This document shows, in pieces, positions 1 to 4,918 of a DNA stretch of 8,747 nt (position 1 is its first letter; the number at the start of each line of letters is the position of its first letter). Below the pieces are notes generated by a model that did not search any database, was not told where the DNA came from, and saw only the letters and a list, made by a program, of their open reading frames with translations. Both the position numbers and the translations under genes were made by a program. Source of the DNA: an uncultured Peptostreptococcaceae bacterium (GTDB lineage: Bacteria > Bacillota > Clostridia > Tissierellales > Peptoniphilaceae); assembly GCA_945910665.1 (NCBI GenBank), contig CAMDZK010000036.1, positions 1 to 8,747 of the forward strand. The letters are read 5' to 3'.

Positions 1-579
1 TCTGTGCAGGGGCGACTCAAGAGATGGGACGTCATCTGTATCCTCAGAAAAGCTGATGGATGCTTCCACTGCTGCCATCATGTTGAGCACTTGGTCAAAC
101 AGGGGTTGAATTCTCTTGGCTAGTTTTCCTTCCAATTGACGATGACTCTGCTTATACGCCTCTTCATTCTTAGCACTCACAATTTCTTGGACTGCTTCTG
201 CCTGGCTTAAGTCGATGCGACCATTTAAAAAGGCGCGTTTTGTAAATTCACCCGCTTCTGCTGGAAGTGCACCCAATTGCAGTAGGCGTTCATATACTTT
301 TCGAACGGCCAACACACCACCATGAGTATAGATTTCGACCATATCTTCAGTTGTATAGGTGTCGGGTCCGTGCATGGGGCAATAGAGGACCTCGTCGATA
401 ATGTCACCCTCATCACTTAAAATATGCCCATATTCCATGAGGCGGTGGGTTTCTTCTTTCTTATATTTTGAACGAAAGGCTTCTCTCCCAATGGAAAGGG
501 CTGTTTTTCCACTCATTCGGACAATGCCGATGCCCCCTTGCCCAATGGCAGTGGCGACGGCACAAATTGTATGTTCCAT
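1..579 (-). CDS. mnmE: tRNA uridine-5-carboxymethylaminomethyl modification GTPase MnmE (N-terminal part, cut by window edge)
   Basis: MnmE (TrmE) works with MnmG to modify the wobble uridine (position 34) of certain tRNAs, using a tetrahydrofolate-derived one-carbon unit and GTP. The 193 codons visible start M-E-H-T-I-C-A-V-A-T-A and contain the family's N-terminal folate-binding signature GQGGIGIVRMSG near residues 13-24. Further on are E-I-Y-T-H-G-G and GEFTKRAFLNGRIDLSQAEAV, where the helical domain begins. The GTPase domain lies beyond base 1. Two adjacent ATGs are possible (582 and 579). The one at 579 is preferred because the GGAGG at 589-585 then sits 5 nt upstream; from 582 the gap is only 2 nt. 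It is the last gene in this arm, 51 nt after jag, but a terminator-like hairpin lies between them. Identity is secure from sequence and gene order. Confidence 0.95.
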   Translation of the reverse strand, partial: MEHTICAVATAIGQGGIGIVRMSGKTALSIGREAFRSKYKKEETHRLMEYGHILSDEGDIIDEVLYCPMHGPDTYTTEDMVEIYTHGGVLAVRKVYERLLQLGALPAEAGEFTKRAFLNGRIDLSQAEAVQEIVSAKNEEAYKQSHRQLEGKLAKRIQPLFDQVLNMMAAVEASISFSEDTDDVPSLESPLHR

Positions 580-601
580 CATTTCCTCCACAGTTTAAAA
601 G

Positions 602-624
602 ACCCGGAAACATGGTTTCCGGGT
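602..624 (-). terminator. Hairpin between jag and mnmE, probable intrinsic terminator or attenuator
   Basis: A perfect 10-bp inverted repeat (ACCCGGAAAC and GTTTCCGGGT) with a 3-nt loop begins 7 nt after the jag stop. Read on the minus strand, the stem is followed by TCTTTT, a short U-tract. It should end or attenuate transcripts from the rpmH-rnpA-yidD-yidC-jag operon before mnmE. The plus-strand side (ATCCTTTTATT) is also T-rich, but no plus-strand gene ends here. The short U-tract makes partial read-through plausible. Confidence 0.7.
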
Positions 625-630
625 ATCCTT

Positions 631-1644
631 TTATTCGTATCGATTGGCGCGAATCACAACTCTTCGGTAAGGTTCATTTCCTTCACTAATCGTGTGAATT
701 CCTTCGACTTTTTGTAATGCTGCATGAATAATTCTACGTTCATAGGGATTCATTGGCTCGAGGCGGAAATTTCTCCCTGATTTTTTCACCTTTTGAGCGG
801 AACGTTGGGCTAGACGCACGAGAGCTTCTTCTCTTTTTTTGCGATAGCCATTAATATCTACAATCACTTTTCGATAGGGAAGATGCTTTCTGTGAGAAGC
901 AACACTTAATAAATATTGCATCGCATCGAGTGTATCCCCACGTCGACCAATTAATAGGCCGATGCTATCTTCATCTTGTCCTTCGACGGTAATATGCAAA
1001 TTCTGATTGCGAATATAAGCAGAATAGGATGCATTGGCATCGATCGGAGCAATCATTTCTTTGAGAAGTTCAATCGTCGGTTCGCCTTCGATATCAATTT
1101 CTTGCGTGGGTTCTTCCACTTCGGAAAATTCTTCTTCCTCTTTTAAATAGACATCCATCGATTCTTCAATGGGCTTTTCAACCTGGACATTCTCTTTCAC
1201 GGGTTCATCGTCGAATGGATTATCGTCGATTACCGGTTTCTCAAAGGGAATTTCGTTTTGCTCTTCCTGCATCGGAACTGGTTCTTCAACTGTTTCTTTT
1301 AAAGGCTCTACAATAGGTTCACGTTTTGGTTCTTCTTTTCTTTCAACTTGCTCTACTGGCTTTTCAAAAGATTTTTCCACCGGTTTTTCTTTTTTCTTGG
1401 GTCGTTCGATGGGTTTGTCTGGATCCACATAGGGAAGACGTAAATCGCGTAAAAGTTCCTCTTTGAAGTCATCTTCAACAGAAATACGCACGACAGCGTC
1501 TTTTCCACCAATCAGACCAAAAAGACCTTTCGATGGTTCTTCGAGAATTTCAATGGAAGCATCTTCACGGCGCGCGCCAAGCTCGATTAAACCCGCTTGG
1601 ATTGCTTCTTCCGTTGTTTTTGCTGTTTTAATTACGGATCTCAT
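631..1644 (-). CDS. jag: Jag/KhpB-type RNA-binding protein (Jag_N, KH and R3H domains)
   Basis: Jag (SpoIIIJ-associated protein, also called KhpB or EloR) is a cytoplasmic RNA-binding protein encoded next to YidC in most Gram-positives. In streptococci it pairs with KhpA and affects cell elongation and division. The product is 337 aa. An N-terminal Jag_N domain (about 1-55) has the KGLFGLIGG motif. A very acidic, proline-rich linker (about 75-185) has repeated EKPVE/EEP-type units. A KH domain follows with GRRG at 233-236, then a C-terminal R3H domain with R-R-I-I-H at 303-307. The ATG at 1644 is preferred over an in-frame ATG at 1662: GGGAGGAA lies 8 nt before 1644, nothing SD-like precedes 1662, and MRSVIKTAKTTEEAI aligns with the usual Jag start. 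It overlaps the 3' end of yidC by 17 nt, which suggests translational coupling. Confidence 0.93.
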   Translation of the reverse strand: MRSVIKTAKTTEEAIQAGLIELGARREDASIEILEEPSKGLFGLIGGKDAVVRISVEDDFKEELLRDLRLPYVDPDKPIERPKKKEKPVEKSFEKPVEQVERKEEPKREPIVEPLKETVEEPVPMQEEQNEIPFEKPVIDDNPFDDEPVKENVQVEKPIEESMDVYLKEEEEFSEVEEPTQEIDIEGEPTIELLKEMIAPIDANASYSAYIRNQNLHITVEGQDEDSIGLLIGRRGDTLDAMQYLLSVASHRKHLPYRKVIVDINGYRKKREEALVRLAQRSAQKVKKSGRNFRLEPMNPYERRIIHAALQKVEGIHTISEGNEPYRRVVIRANRYE

Positions 1645-2377
1645 TGGCGGTTCCTCCCTCATCTCGGTCCATCACTTTACGAATAATAAAGCGGTAGAAC
1701 ATTTCAATTACGTTCCCCACAGCCCAGTACAAAATCAACCCAGCAGATAATGAACGAGCCACAAAAAACATCATTAAAGGCATACCATAGAGCATCATGC
1801 TATTCATTGACTGCATTTGCGCCATTTGAGGATCGCCTTTTGGATCGGTTTTGGGTTGACTGGACATCGTCATTTTCGCATACAAGAATTGGGTGACTGC
1901 GTTGATGAGTGGAAGACCATAAATCAGTGGATCTGGTTTTGTTAAATCTTGAATCCAGAAGAAGTTTTTCGCAAAATCAGTCACGCCCGTCGCACCAAAA
2001 ATGTAAAGCTCTGGGTTTTGCATCACACGGAAAAATGCGATGATAATCGGGAACTGAATGAGTAGTAATAAACATCCACCCATTGGATTGTGTTTATGTT
2101 CTGCATAAAGCTCTTTGAGCTTTTGTTGCATCATCTCAGGGTTATTTTTATATTTTCTTTGAATTTCCTGTTGTTTCGGACTAATAATTGCCGTCATCTT
2201 TTGCGTCTTAATTTGGCTTACAGTCAAAGGAATCAAAAGAGTTTTAAAAATGAATGTCGTAATGATAATGGCTATGGCTAAAAAAGAAATTGATTCTGGC
2301 TCTGTTGCTATCACGTTGTTTAAAAATTCGTACACAACGCGAATCAAATTTCCTAGAATATTTTGTAAAAAGTTCAA
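1628..2377 (-). CDS. yidC: Membrane protein insertase YidC/OxaA/SpoIIIJ family
   Basis: YidC inserts and folds membrane proteins, alone or with SecYEG. This 249-aa protein has the five-helix core of Gram-positive YidC. The first core helix (about 28-52) carries a positively charged residue (K45) at the position of the conserved Arg/Lys of the hydrophilic groove. A charged cytoplasmic hairpin spans about 55-98, followed by the signature NPMGGCLLLLIQFPI (97-111) and hydrophobic segments near 150-168, 195-210 and 212-230. There is no signal peptide or lipobox, unlike Bacillus SpoIIIJ, which is a lipoprotein; clostridial YidCs often look like this. The start is TTG at 2377, with GGAGG 8 nt upstream, and no ATG fits as well. 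It lies 12 nt after yidD and overlaps jag, within the rpmH operon. Confidence 0.95.
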   Translation of the reverse strand: MNFLQNILGNLIRVVYEFLNNVIATEPESISFLAIAIIITTFIFKTLLIPLTVSQIKTQKMTAIISPKQQEIQRKYKNNPEMMQQKLKELYAEHKHNPMGGCLLLLIQFPIIIAFFRVMQNPELYIFGATGVTDFAKNFFWIQDLTKPDPLIYGLPLINAVTQFLYAKMTMSSQPKTDPKGDPQMAQMQSMNSMMLYGMPLMMFFVARSLSAGLILYWAVGNVIEMFYRFIIRKVMDRDEGGTANEIRN

Positions 2378-2389
2378 ATACTTTTCCTC

Positions 2390-2605
2390 CTACGGTAGCG
2401 GATCGTATCCGCCTTTTTCCAATGGATTGCACCGCAATATTCGGTACAAGGAGAGACCGGTAGCCTTAAAGAAACCATATTTTTCATAGGCCTCCTTGGC
2501 ATACTGCGAACAAGTGGGGTAAAAGCGACACTTTCCCCCACCAAAAACAGAAACAGAGAAATATCTCTGGTACATTTGGATCAGTTTTAAAATAAATCGA
2601 TTCAT
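2390..2605 (-). CDS. yidD: Membrane protein insertion efficiency factor YidD
   Basis: YidD is a small membrane-associated protein encoded between rnpA and yidC in most bacteria, and it improves YidC-dependent insertion. This copy is 71 aa, the usual core length. It has an amphipathic N-terminal helix (MNRFILKLIQMYQRYF), the family signature CRFYPTCSQYA (26-36) and RILRCNPLEKGGYDP near the end. The three conserved cysteines are C26, C32 and C59. Its ATG overlaps the rnpA TGA by 4 nt (ATGA), indicating translational coupling. Identity is secure. Confidence 0.96.
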   Translation of the reverse strand: MNRFILKLIQMYQRYFSVSVFGGGKCRFYPTCSQYAKEAYEKYGFFKATGLSLYRILRCNPLEKGGYDPLP

Positions 2606-2946
2606 GATGATTTTTTTTCTGTAAAAGCAAGTTTCAGCGCATGCACAAGAGAGGATTCCATTTGCTGATAATCAAGATTTAAAATATTTTTTCGAGGGAT
2701 GACAATGACATCCACAGCCCCTTTTATATTGTGCTGTTTGATTCGTATAATCTCTCGTAATCTTCTCTTTAAGCGATTTCTAACAACGCTATTACCGGTC
2801 TTTTTCGTAATGGAAAAACCCACTCTTGGATTTGTAAGACCATTGGGTCTTGTGATTAATACAAAATTTCGGTTTCTGTACGACTTCCCTCGTTTGTATA
2901 CTTTTTTAAAATCTTGATTTTTTCGAAGTCGTAATTTTTTTTCCAT
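2602..2946 (-). CDS. rnpA: Ribonuclease P protein component
   Basis: RnpA is the protein subunit of RNase P, which helps the catalytic RNA remove 5' leaders from pre-tRNAs. The 114-aa length is typical. The protein is strongly basic and contains the RNR signature in SVVRNRLKRRLREI, with R56-N57-R58. The upstream FKKVYKRGKS and PRVGFSITKKTGN segments are also characteristic. The ATG at 2946 has a modest Shine-Dalgarno (GTAGG, about 5 nt away) and lies 11 nt after the rpmH stop. Its TGA is shared with the yidD start codon. It is the second gene of the rpmH operon. Confidence 0.96.
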   Translation of the reverse strand: MEKKLRLRKNQDFKKVYKRGKSYRNRNFVLITRPNGLTNPRVGFSITKKTGNSVVRNRLKRRLREIIRIKQHNIKGAVDVIVIPRKNILNLDYQQMESSLVHALKLAFTEKKSS

Positions 2947-2957
2947 TGATACCTACA

Positions 2958-3092
2958 TTAGGCGGATAAAACTTTTCTGCCTTTTAATCTTCTTCTTTTG
3001 AGTACTGTTCTGCCGCCTCGAGTTAACATTCTCTTACGAAAACCATGCAATTTACTTCTTTTTCTGCGGCTTGGTTGATACGTTCTTTTCAT
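2958..3092 (-). CDS. rpmH: 50S ribosomal protein L34
   Basis: This 44-aa gene encodes the large-subunit protein L34. The start [20 protein letters not shown] and the end [12 protein letters not shown] match the universal L34 pattern, including exact length. About half the residues are Arg or Lys, as expected for an rRNA-binding peptide. The ATG at 3092 is preceded on the minus strand by GGAGG with 9 nt spacing. It is the first gene of the operon rpmH-rnpA-yidD-yidC-jag, and its consensus promoter lies about 46 bp upstream. Confidence 0.97.
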   Translation of the reverse strand: MKRTYQPSRRKRSKLHGFRKRMLTRGGRTVLKRRRLKGRKVLSA

Positions 3093-3137
3093 TTCGCTCC
3101 ACCTCCGTTTCTCGATTGTCGCAAATGACTAACCTAC

Positions 3138-3166
3138 ATTATAATTTTTCCTTGGTTAAATGTCAA
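3138..3166 (-). promoter_or_regulatory. Consensus sigma-A promoter of the rpmH operon
   Basis: On the minus strand, TTGACA (3166-3161) is followed by a 17-nt spacer and TATAAT (3143-3138). Both hexamers match the vegetative sigma factor consensus perfectly. Transcription should start near 3131 and give a leader of about 39 nt before the rpmH ATG. Confidence 0.9.
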
Positions 3167-3207
3167 TATAAAACTGTCCTAATCCATTGATTTTAACCGC
3201 TATTTGC

Positions 3208-3216
3208 TGTGGATAA
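3208..3216 (-). promoter_or_regulatory. DnaA box (perfect)
   Basis: TGTGGATAA on the plus strand is the reverse complement of the consensus TTATCCACA. It lies between the rpmH promoter and the dnaA promoter, ending one base before the dnaA -35 hexamer. DnaA bound here could influence the dnaA promoter directly. Confidence 0.88.
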
Positions 3217-3217
3217 C

Positions 3218-3246
3218 TTGTCCCTTTGTCCGTGTTTTGATATAAT
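3218..3246 (+). promoter_or_regulatory. Extended -10 promoter of dnaA
   Basis: A -35 element TTGTCC (3218-3223, 4 of 6 consensus bases) is followed by a 17-nt spacer and a perfect TATAAT (3241-3246). A TG dinucleotide at 3238-3239, one base before the -10, adds the extended -10 feature. Transcription from about 3253 would give a leader of roughly 220 nt that carries most of the oriC boxes. DnaA autoregulation is therefore likely, as known for dnaA genes elsewhere. Confidence 0.75.
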
Positions 3247-3276
3247 AATAAGTAGATAATTCCACAGAAAATATAC

Positions 3277-3285
3277 TTATCCACA
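3277..3285 (+). promoter_or_regulatory. DnaA box (perfect)
   Basis: TTATCCACA matches the 9-mer consensus exactly. It lies in the presumed dnaA leader, about 30 bp downstream of the -10 element. A one-mismatch box in the same orientation (TTATCCCCA) follows at 3296-3304. Confidence 0.9.
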
Positions 3286-3309
3286 AATTTGCGGGTTATC
3301 CCCAAATCT

Positions 3310-3318
3310 TGTGGATAA
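3310..3318 (-). promoter_or_regulatory. DnaA box (perfect)
   Basis: TGTGGATAA on the plus strand is an exact inverted consensus box. It faces the near-consensus box at 3296-3304 across a 5-nt gap, forming an imperfect inverted pair. Confidence 0.9.
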
Positions 3319-3351
3319 TACTGTGTATAGACTGTGGAATTCTGTGAGTTA

Positions 3352-3380
3352 TCATAATTTTTCTCATAATTTTCATATTT
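3352..3380. repeat. AT-rich direct repeats between DnaA boxes
   Basis: TCATAATTTT occurs at 3352-3361 and again at 3364-3373 (12-bp step), followed by a shorter TCATATTT at 3373-3380. The block is strongly AT-rich and lies between box groups. It could help local unwinding, but nothing in the sequence proves this. Confidence 0.5.
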
Positions 3381-3398
3381 AGACCCTTGGGATAAAAG

Positions 3399-3407
3399 TT
3401 ATCCACA
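3399..3407 (+). promoter_or_regulatory. DnaA box (perfect), left half of an inverted pair
   Basis: TTATCCACA, exact consensus. Three bases (GTT) separate it from the inverted copy at 3411-3419, so the two form a perfect palindromic double box. Confidence 0.92.
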
Positions 3408-3410
3408 GTT

Positions 3411-3419
3411 TGTGGATAA
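3411..3419 (-). promoter_or_regulatory. DnaA box (perfect), right half of an inverted pair
   Basis: TGTGGATAA, exact inverted consensus. A one-mismatch copy in the same orientation (TGTGTATAA, 3423-3431) follows at a 12-bp step, giving three boxes within 33 bp. In the dnaA transcript the palindrome could fold into a 9-bp hairpin about 40 nt before the Shine-Dalgarno. Confidence 0.92.
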
Positions 3420-3473
3420 ATGTGTGTATAAACTTTGTAGGAAAACTGAATAAGTAAAAAGGAGGTGTATTTA

Positions 3474-4619
3474 TTGGCCATCCAGTCCCTTTGGGAAAAA
3501 ATTTGCCAAGACTTAAAAACTGAGATATCCACAATATTTTATAACACGTGGATACATCCCATTGAACCCATTTATATGGACAAAGAAAAATTCGTCTTAG
3601 CAGCACCCAACCAATTTATTAAAAACTATATTCTCAATCATTATTTCGATCTCATCCACGATCATTTGCGAAAACAAACCCATGAGACCATCGAACTCAT
3701 TGTCATCGAACCCACATCGGAAGATTTTGAATATTATAAGAACGAAGAAAAAAAAGAGCCAATACAAATCAATATAGAAAAAGAAACGCCCCTACCCCCT
3801 GGGCTAAACGATCGCTACACCTTTTCAAATTTTGTCAGAGGAAAGAGCAATGAACTTGCCTATGCGGGAAGTTTGGCCGTGTCAGAACAACCGGGAAGAG
3901 CGTATAATCCACTGTTCATTTATGGCGGCGTAGGACTTGGAAAAACGCACCTGATGAATGCTTGTGCACTGCGAATCAAACAAAACTTTCCCCATTTAAA
4001 AGTCGTGTATACGAGCAGTGAAAAATTCACCAACGAAATGATCGCTTCCATTCGCCAAGGGGAAAACGAGAAATTTCGCAATAAATACCGAAATATTGAC
4101 GTGTTAGTCGTCGATGATATTCAATTTATCGCAGGAAAGGTGGGAACACAAGAAGAATTCTTTCATACTTTCAACGAACTTTATACAGCAAATAAACAAA
4201 TTATCATATCAAGTGATAAACCACCACATCTCATTAACTCGTTAGAAGACCGTTTGCGCTCTCGCTTTGAAATGGGACTCATTACAGACATTAGCTCGCC
4301 CGATTACGAAACTCGACTCGCCATTCTCCAAGAAAAAACAAAACAACAACACGTAAAAGCCCCCGTGGAAGTACTCGCCTACATTGCAGAACACGTCACC
4401 TCCAATATTCGAGAATTAGAGGGGGCGCTGACAAAAGTAATCGTATCTTGTAAAGTCCAAAATATTCCCATCTCGCTTGACGCTGCAACGGAAGCTTTAG
4501 AAAACTCCCTAGGCATCGCCCAAAAAGAACCCATCACCTTAGAAAAAATCATCGAAATGGTCGCCCGGGAATACAAAACGCATTGCCTATCCGCGGCAAA
4601 TCGCCATGTATCTATCTAG
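3474..4619 (+). CDS. dnaA: Chromosomal replication initiator DnaA, truncated by a frameshift in domain IV
   Basis: DnaA is the AAA+ ATPase that binds DnaA boxes and opens oriC. The intact part shows domain I (about 1-78), a short charged linker, then the AAA+ core with Walker [10 protein letters not shown] (151-159), Walker B LVVDDIQF (211-218), the arginine-finger region [12 protein letters not shown] and sensor 2 NIRELEGAL. Domain IV begins at [14 protein letters not shown] (to about residue 367), but the frame then breaks. The following 14 codons are unrelated and end in TAG at 4619, giving 381 aa instead of about 445-450. The rest of domain IV continues in the +1 frame (4582-4782). The start is TTG at 3474, 8 nt after GGAGG. 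An in-frame GTG at 3465 overlaps the Shine-Dalgarno and is rejected. As written, the product could not bind DnaA boxes normally. A real deletion and a sequence error cannot be told apart here. Confidence 0.9.
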   Translation: MAIQSLWEKICQDLKTEISTIFYNTWIHPIEPIYMDKEKFVLAAPNQFIKNYILNHYFDLIHDHLRKQTHETIELIVIEPTSEDFEYYKNEEKKEPIQINIEKETPLPPGLNDRYTFSNFVRGKSNELAYAGSLAVSEQPGRAYNPLFIYGGVGLGKTHLMNACALRIKQNFPHLKVVYTSSEKFTNEMIASIRQGENEKFRNKYRNIDVLVVDDIQFIAGKVGTQEEFFHTFNELYTANKQIIISSDKPPHLINSLEDRLRSRFEMGLITDISSPDYETRLAILQEKTKQQHVKAPVEVLAYIAEHVTSNIRELEGALTKVIVSCKVQNIPISLDAATEALENSLGIAQKEPITLEKIIEMVAREYKTHCLSAANRHVSI

Positions 4620-4782
4620 AGAACTGACCGATTTATCCCTCTTAAAAATAGCAACTCAGTTTGAGAAAGACCATTCCACGGTTCTCTATGGAATCGACAA
4701 AATTCGAAAGGATATGGAATCCGATCCTGCCTTTGCACAAGAAGTCGCATTACTCCGAGGCAAAGTGGAGAATAATGGATAA
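4582..4782 (+). pseudogene. dnaA: Out-of-frame C-terminal remainder of dnaA domain IV
   Basis: In the +1 frame relative to the dnaA start, 66 codons continue the protein. They include [20 protein letters not shown], then a helix-turn-helix recognition segment KDHSTV, and end in TAA at 4780-4782. The match to the DnaA signature is clear: IAYPRQ corresponds to VAFPRQ in B. subtilis, and DHSTV corresponds to DHTTV. Between the last good upstream residue (Tyr, 4572-4574) and this block only 7 nt remain, where the family has about 15 residues. No start codon with a Shine-Dalgarno would let this fragment be made on its own. Confidence 0.9.
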
Positions 4783-4804
4783 AAAACGAGGTTTATCCCC
4801 ATAG

Positions 4805-4813
4805 TTATCCACA
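4805..4813 (+). promoter_or_regulatory. DnaA box (perfect)
   Basis: TTATCCACA, exact consensus, in the dnaA-dnaN spacer. It follows the one-mismatch TTATCCCCA at 4793-4801 in the same orientation at a 12-bp step, repeating the 12-bp spacing seen upstream of dnaA. Confidence 0.9.
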
Positions 4814-4867
4814 ATACAATGTGTGTAATGGTTAAAAAATCACTCTTTTTCCACATTTCCACAGACC

Positions 4868-4900
4868 CTACTACTTAAACTACTAAATCTTATTCTTATT
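4868..4900 (+). promoter_or_regulatory. DnaA-trio-like unwinding element
   Basis: Eleven consecutive trinucleotides run in one register: CTA at 4868, 4871, 4880 and 4883; CTT at 4874, 4889 and 4895; AAA, AAT and ATT fill the rest. The complementary strand therefore reads 3'-GAT/GAA-5' repeats, the known DnaA-trio motif through which DnaA filaments engage single-stranded DNA. The array starts 4 nt after a tandem pair of DnaA-box-like CCACA elements, as the known element requires. Confidence 0.75.
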
Positions 4901-4918
4901 TAGGCAAAAGGAGGCCGT

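Larger units (their letters stand above)
3093..3473. other. oriC: Replication origin oriC, upstream (incA/incB-like) part, rpmH-dnaA intergenic region
   Basis: This 381-bp gene-free stretch between divergent rpmH and dnaA is the classic oriC location in Gram-positives. It holds five perfect 9-mer DnaA boxes, three of them reading TGTGGATAA on the plus strand and two TTATCCACA. It also holds near matches at 3296-3304 (TTATCCCCA) and 3423-3431 (TGTGTATAA), two divergent promoters, and an AT-rich block at 3350-3380. A further one-mismatch box (ATATCCACA, 3525-3533) lies just inside dnaA. Together with the dnaA-dnaN cluster it makes a bipartite origin. Confidence 0.93.
4783..4918. other. oriC: Origin part 2: dnaA-dnaN spacer (incC-like) with DnaA boxes and unwinding element
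   Basis: This 136-bp spacer contains one perfect DnaA box (4805-4813) and a one-mismatch box TTATCCCCA (4793-4801). Downstream are two abutting weaker boxes, TTTTCCACA (4847-4855) and TTTCCACA (4856-4863), followed by a trinucleotide array. This arrangement matches the part of the B. subtilis origin where unwinding starts. A weak dnaN promoter candidate (TTTATC at 4792, TACAAT at 4815, 17-nt spacer) is visible but not convincing. Confidence 0.85.

Noticed and set aside
1169..1432. Plus-strand open frame of 87 codons rich in Ser, Gly and Phe
   Set aside because: It is antisense to the repetitive Glu/Pro linker of jag. Its composition is just the mirror of GAA/CCA codons, with no Shine-Dalgarno or family likeness.
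1645..1662. ATG at 1662 as the jag start
   Set aside because: No Shine-Dalgarno lies before it, and the Shine-Dalgarno of the 1644 start falls inside the extra codons. The added residues do not fit the Jag family start.
3114..3126. Possible Spo0A-type box (TTGTCGCAA) near the rpmH leader
   Set aside because: It is one isolated match with a mismatch in a short motif, there is no second site, and nothing else in the window indicates sporulation control.
3465..3473. GTG at 3465 as the dnaA start
   Set aside because: This codon overlaps the GGAGG Shine-Dalgarno. The TTG at 3474 has correct spacing and gives the usual short DnaA N terminus.
4575..4620. Programmed +1 ribosomal frameshift that would join the two dnaA parts
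   Set aside because: The joined product would still lack about 12-13 residues of the conserved basic loop, and there is no recognisable slippery stop or stimulatory structure at the junction. A deletion explains both the shift and the missing residues.
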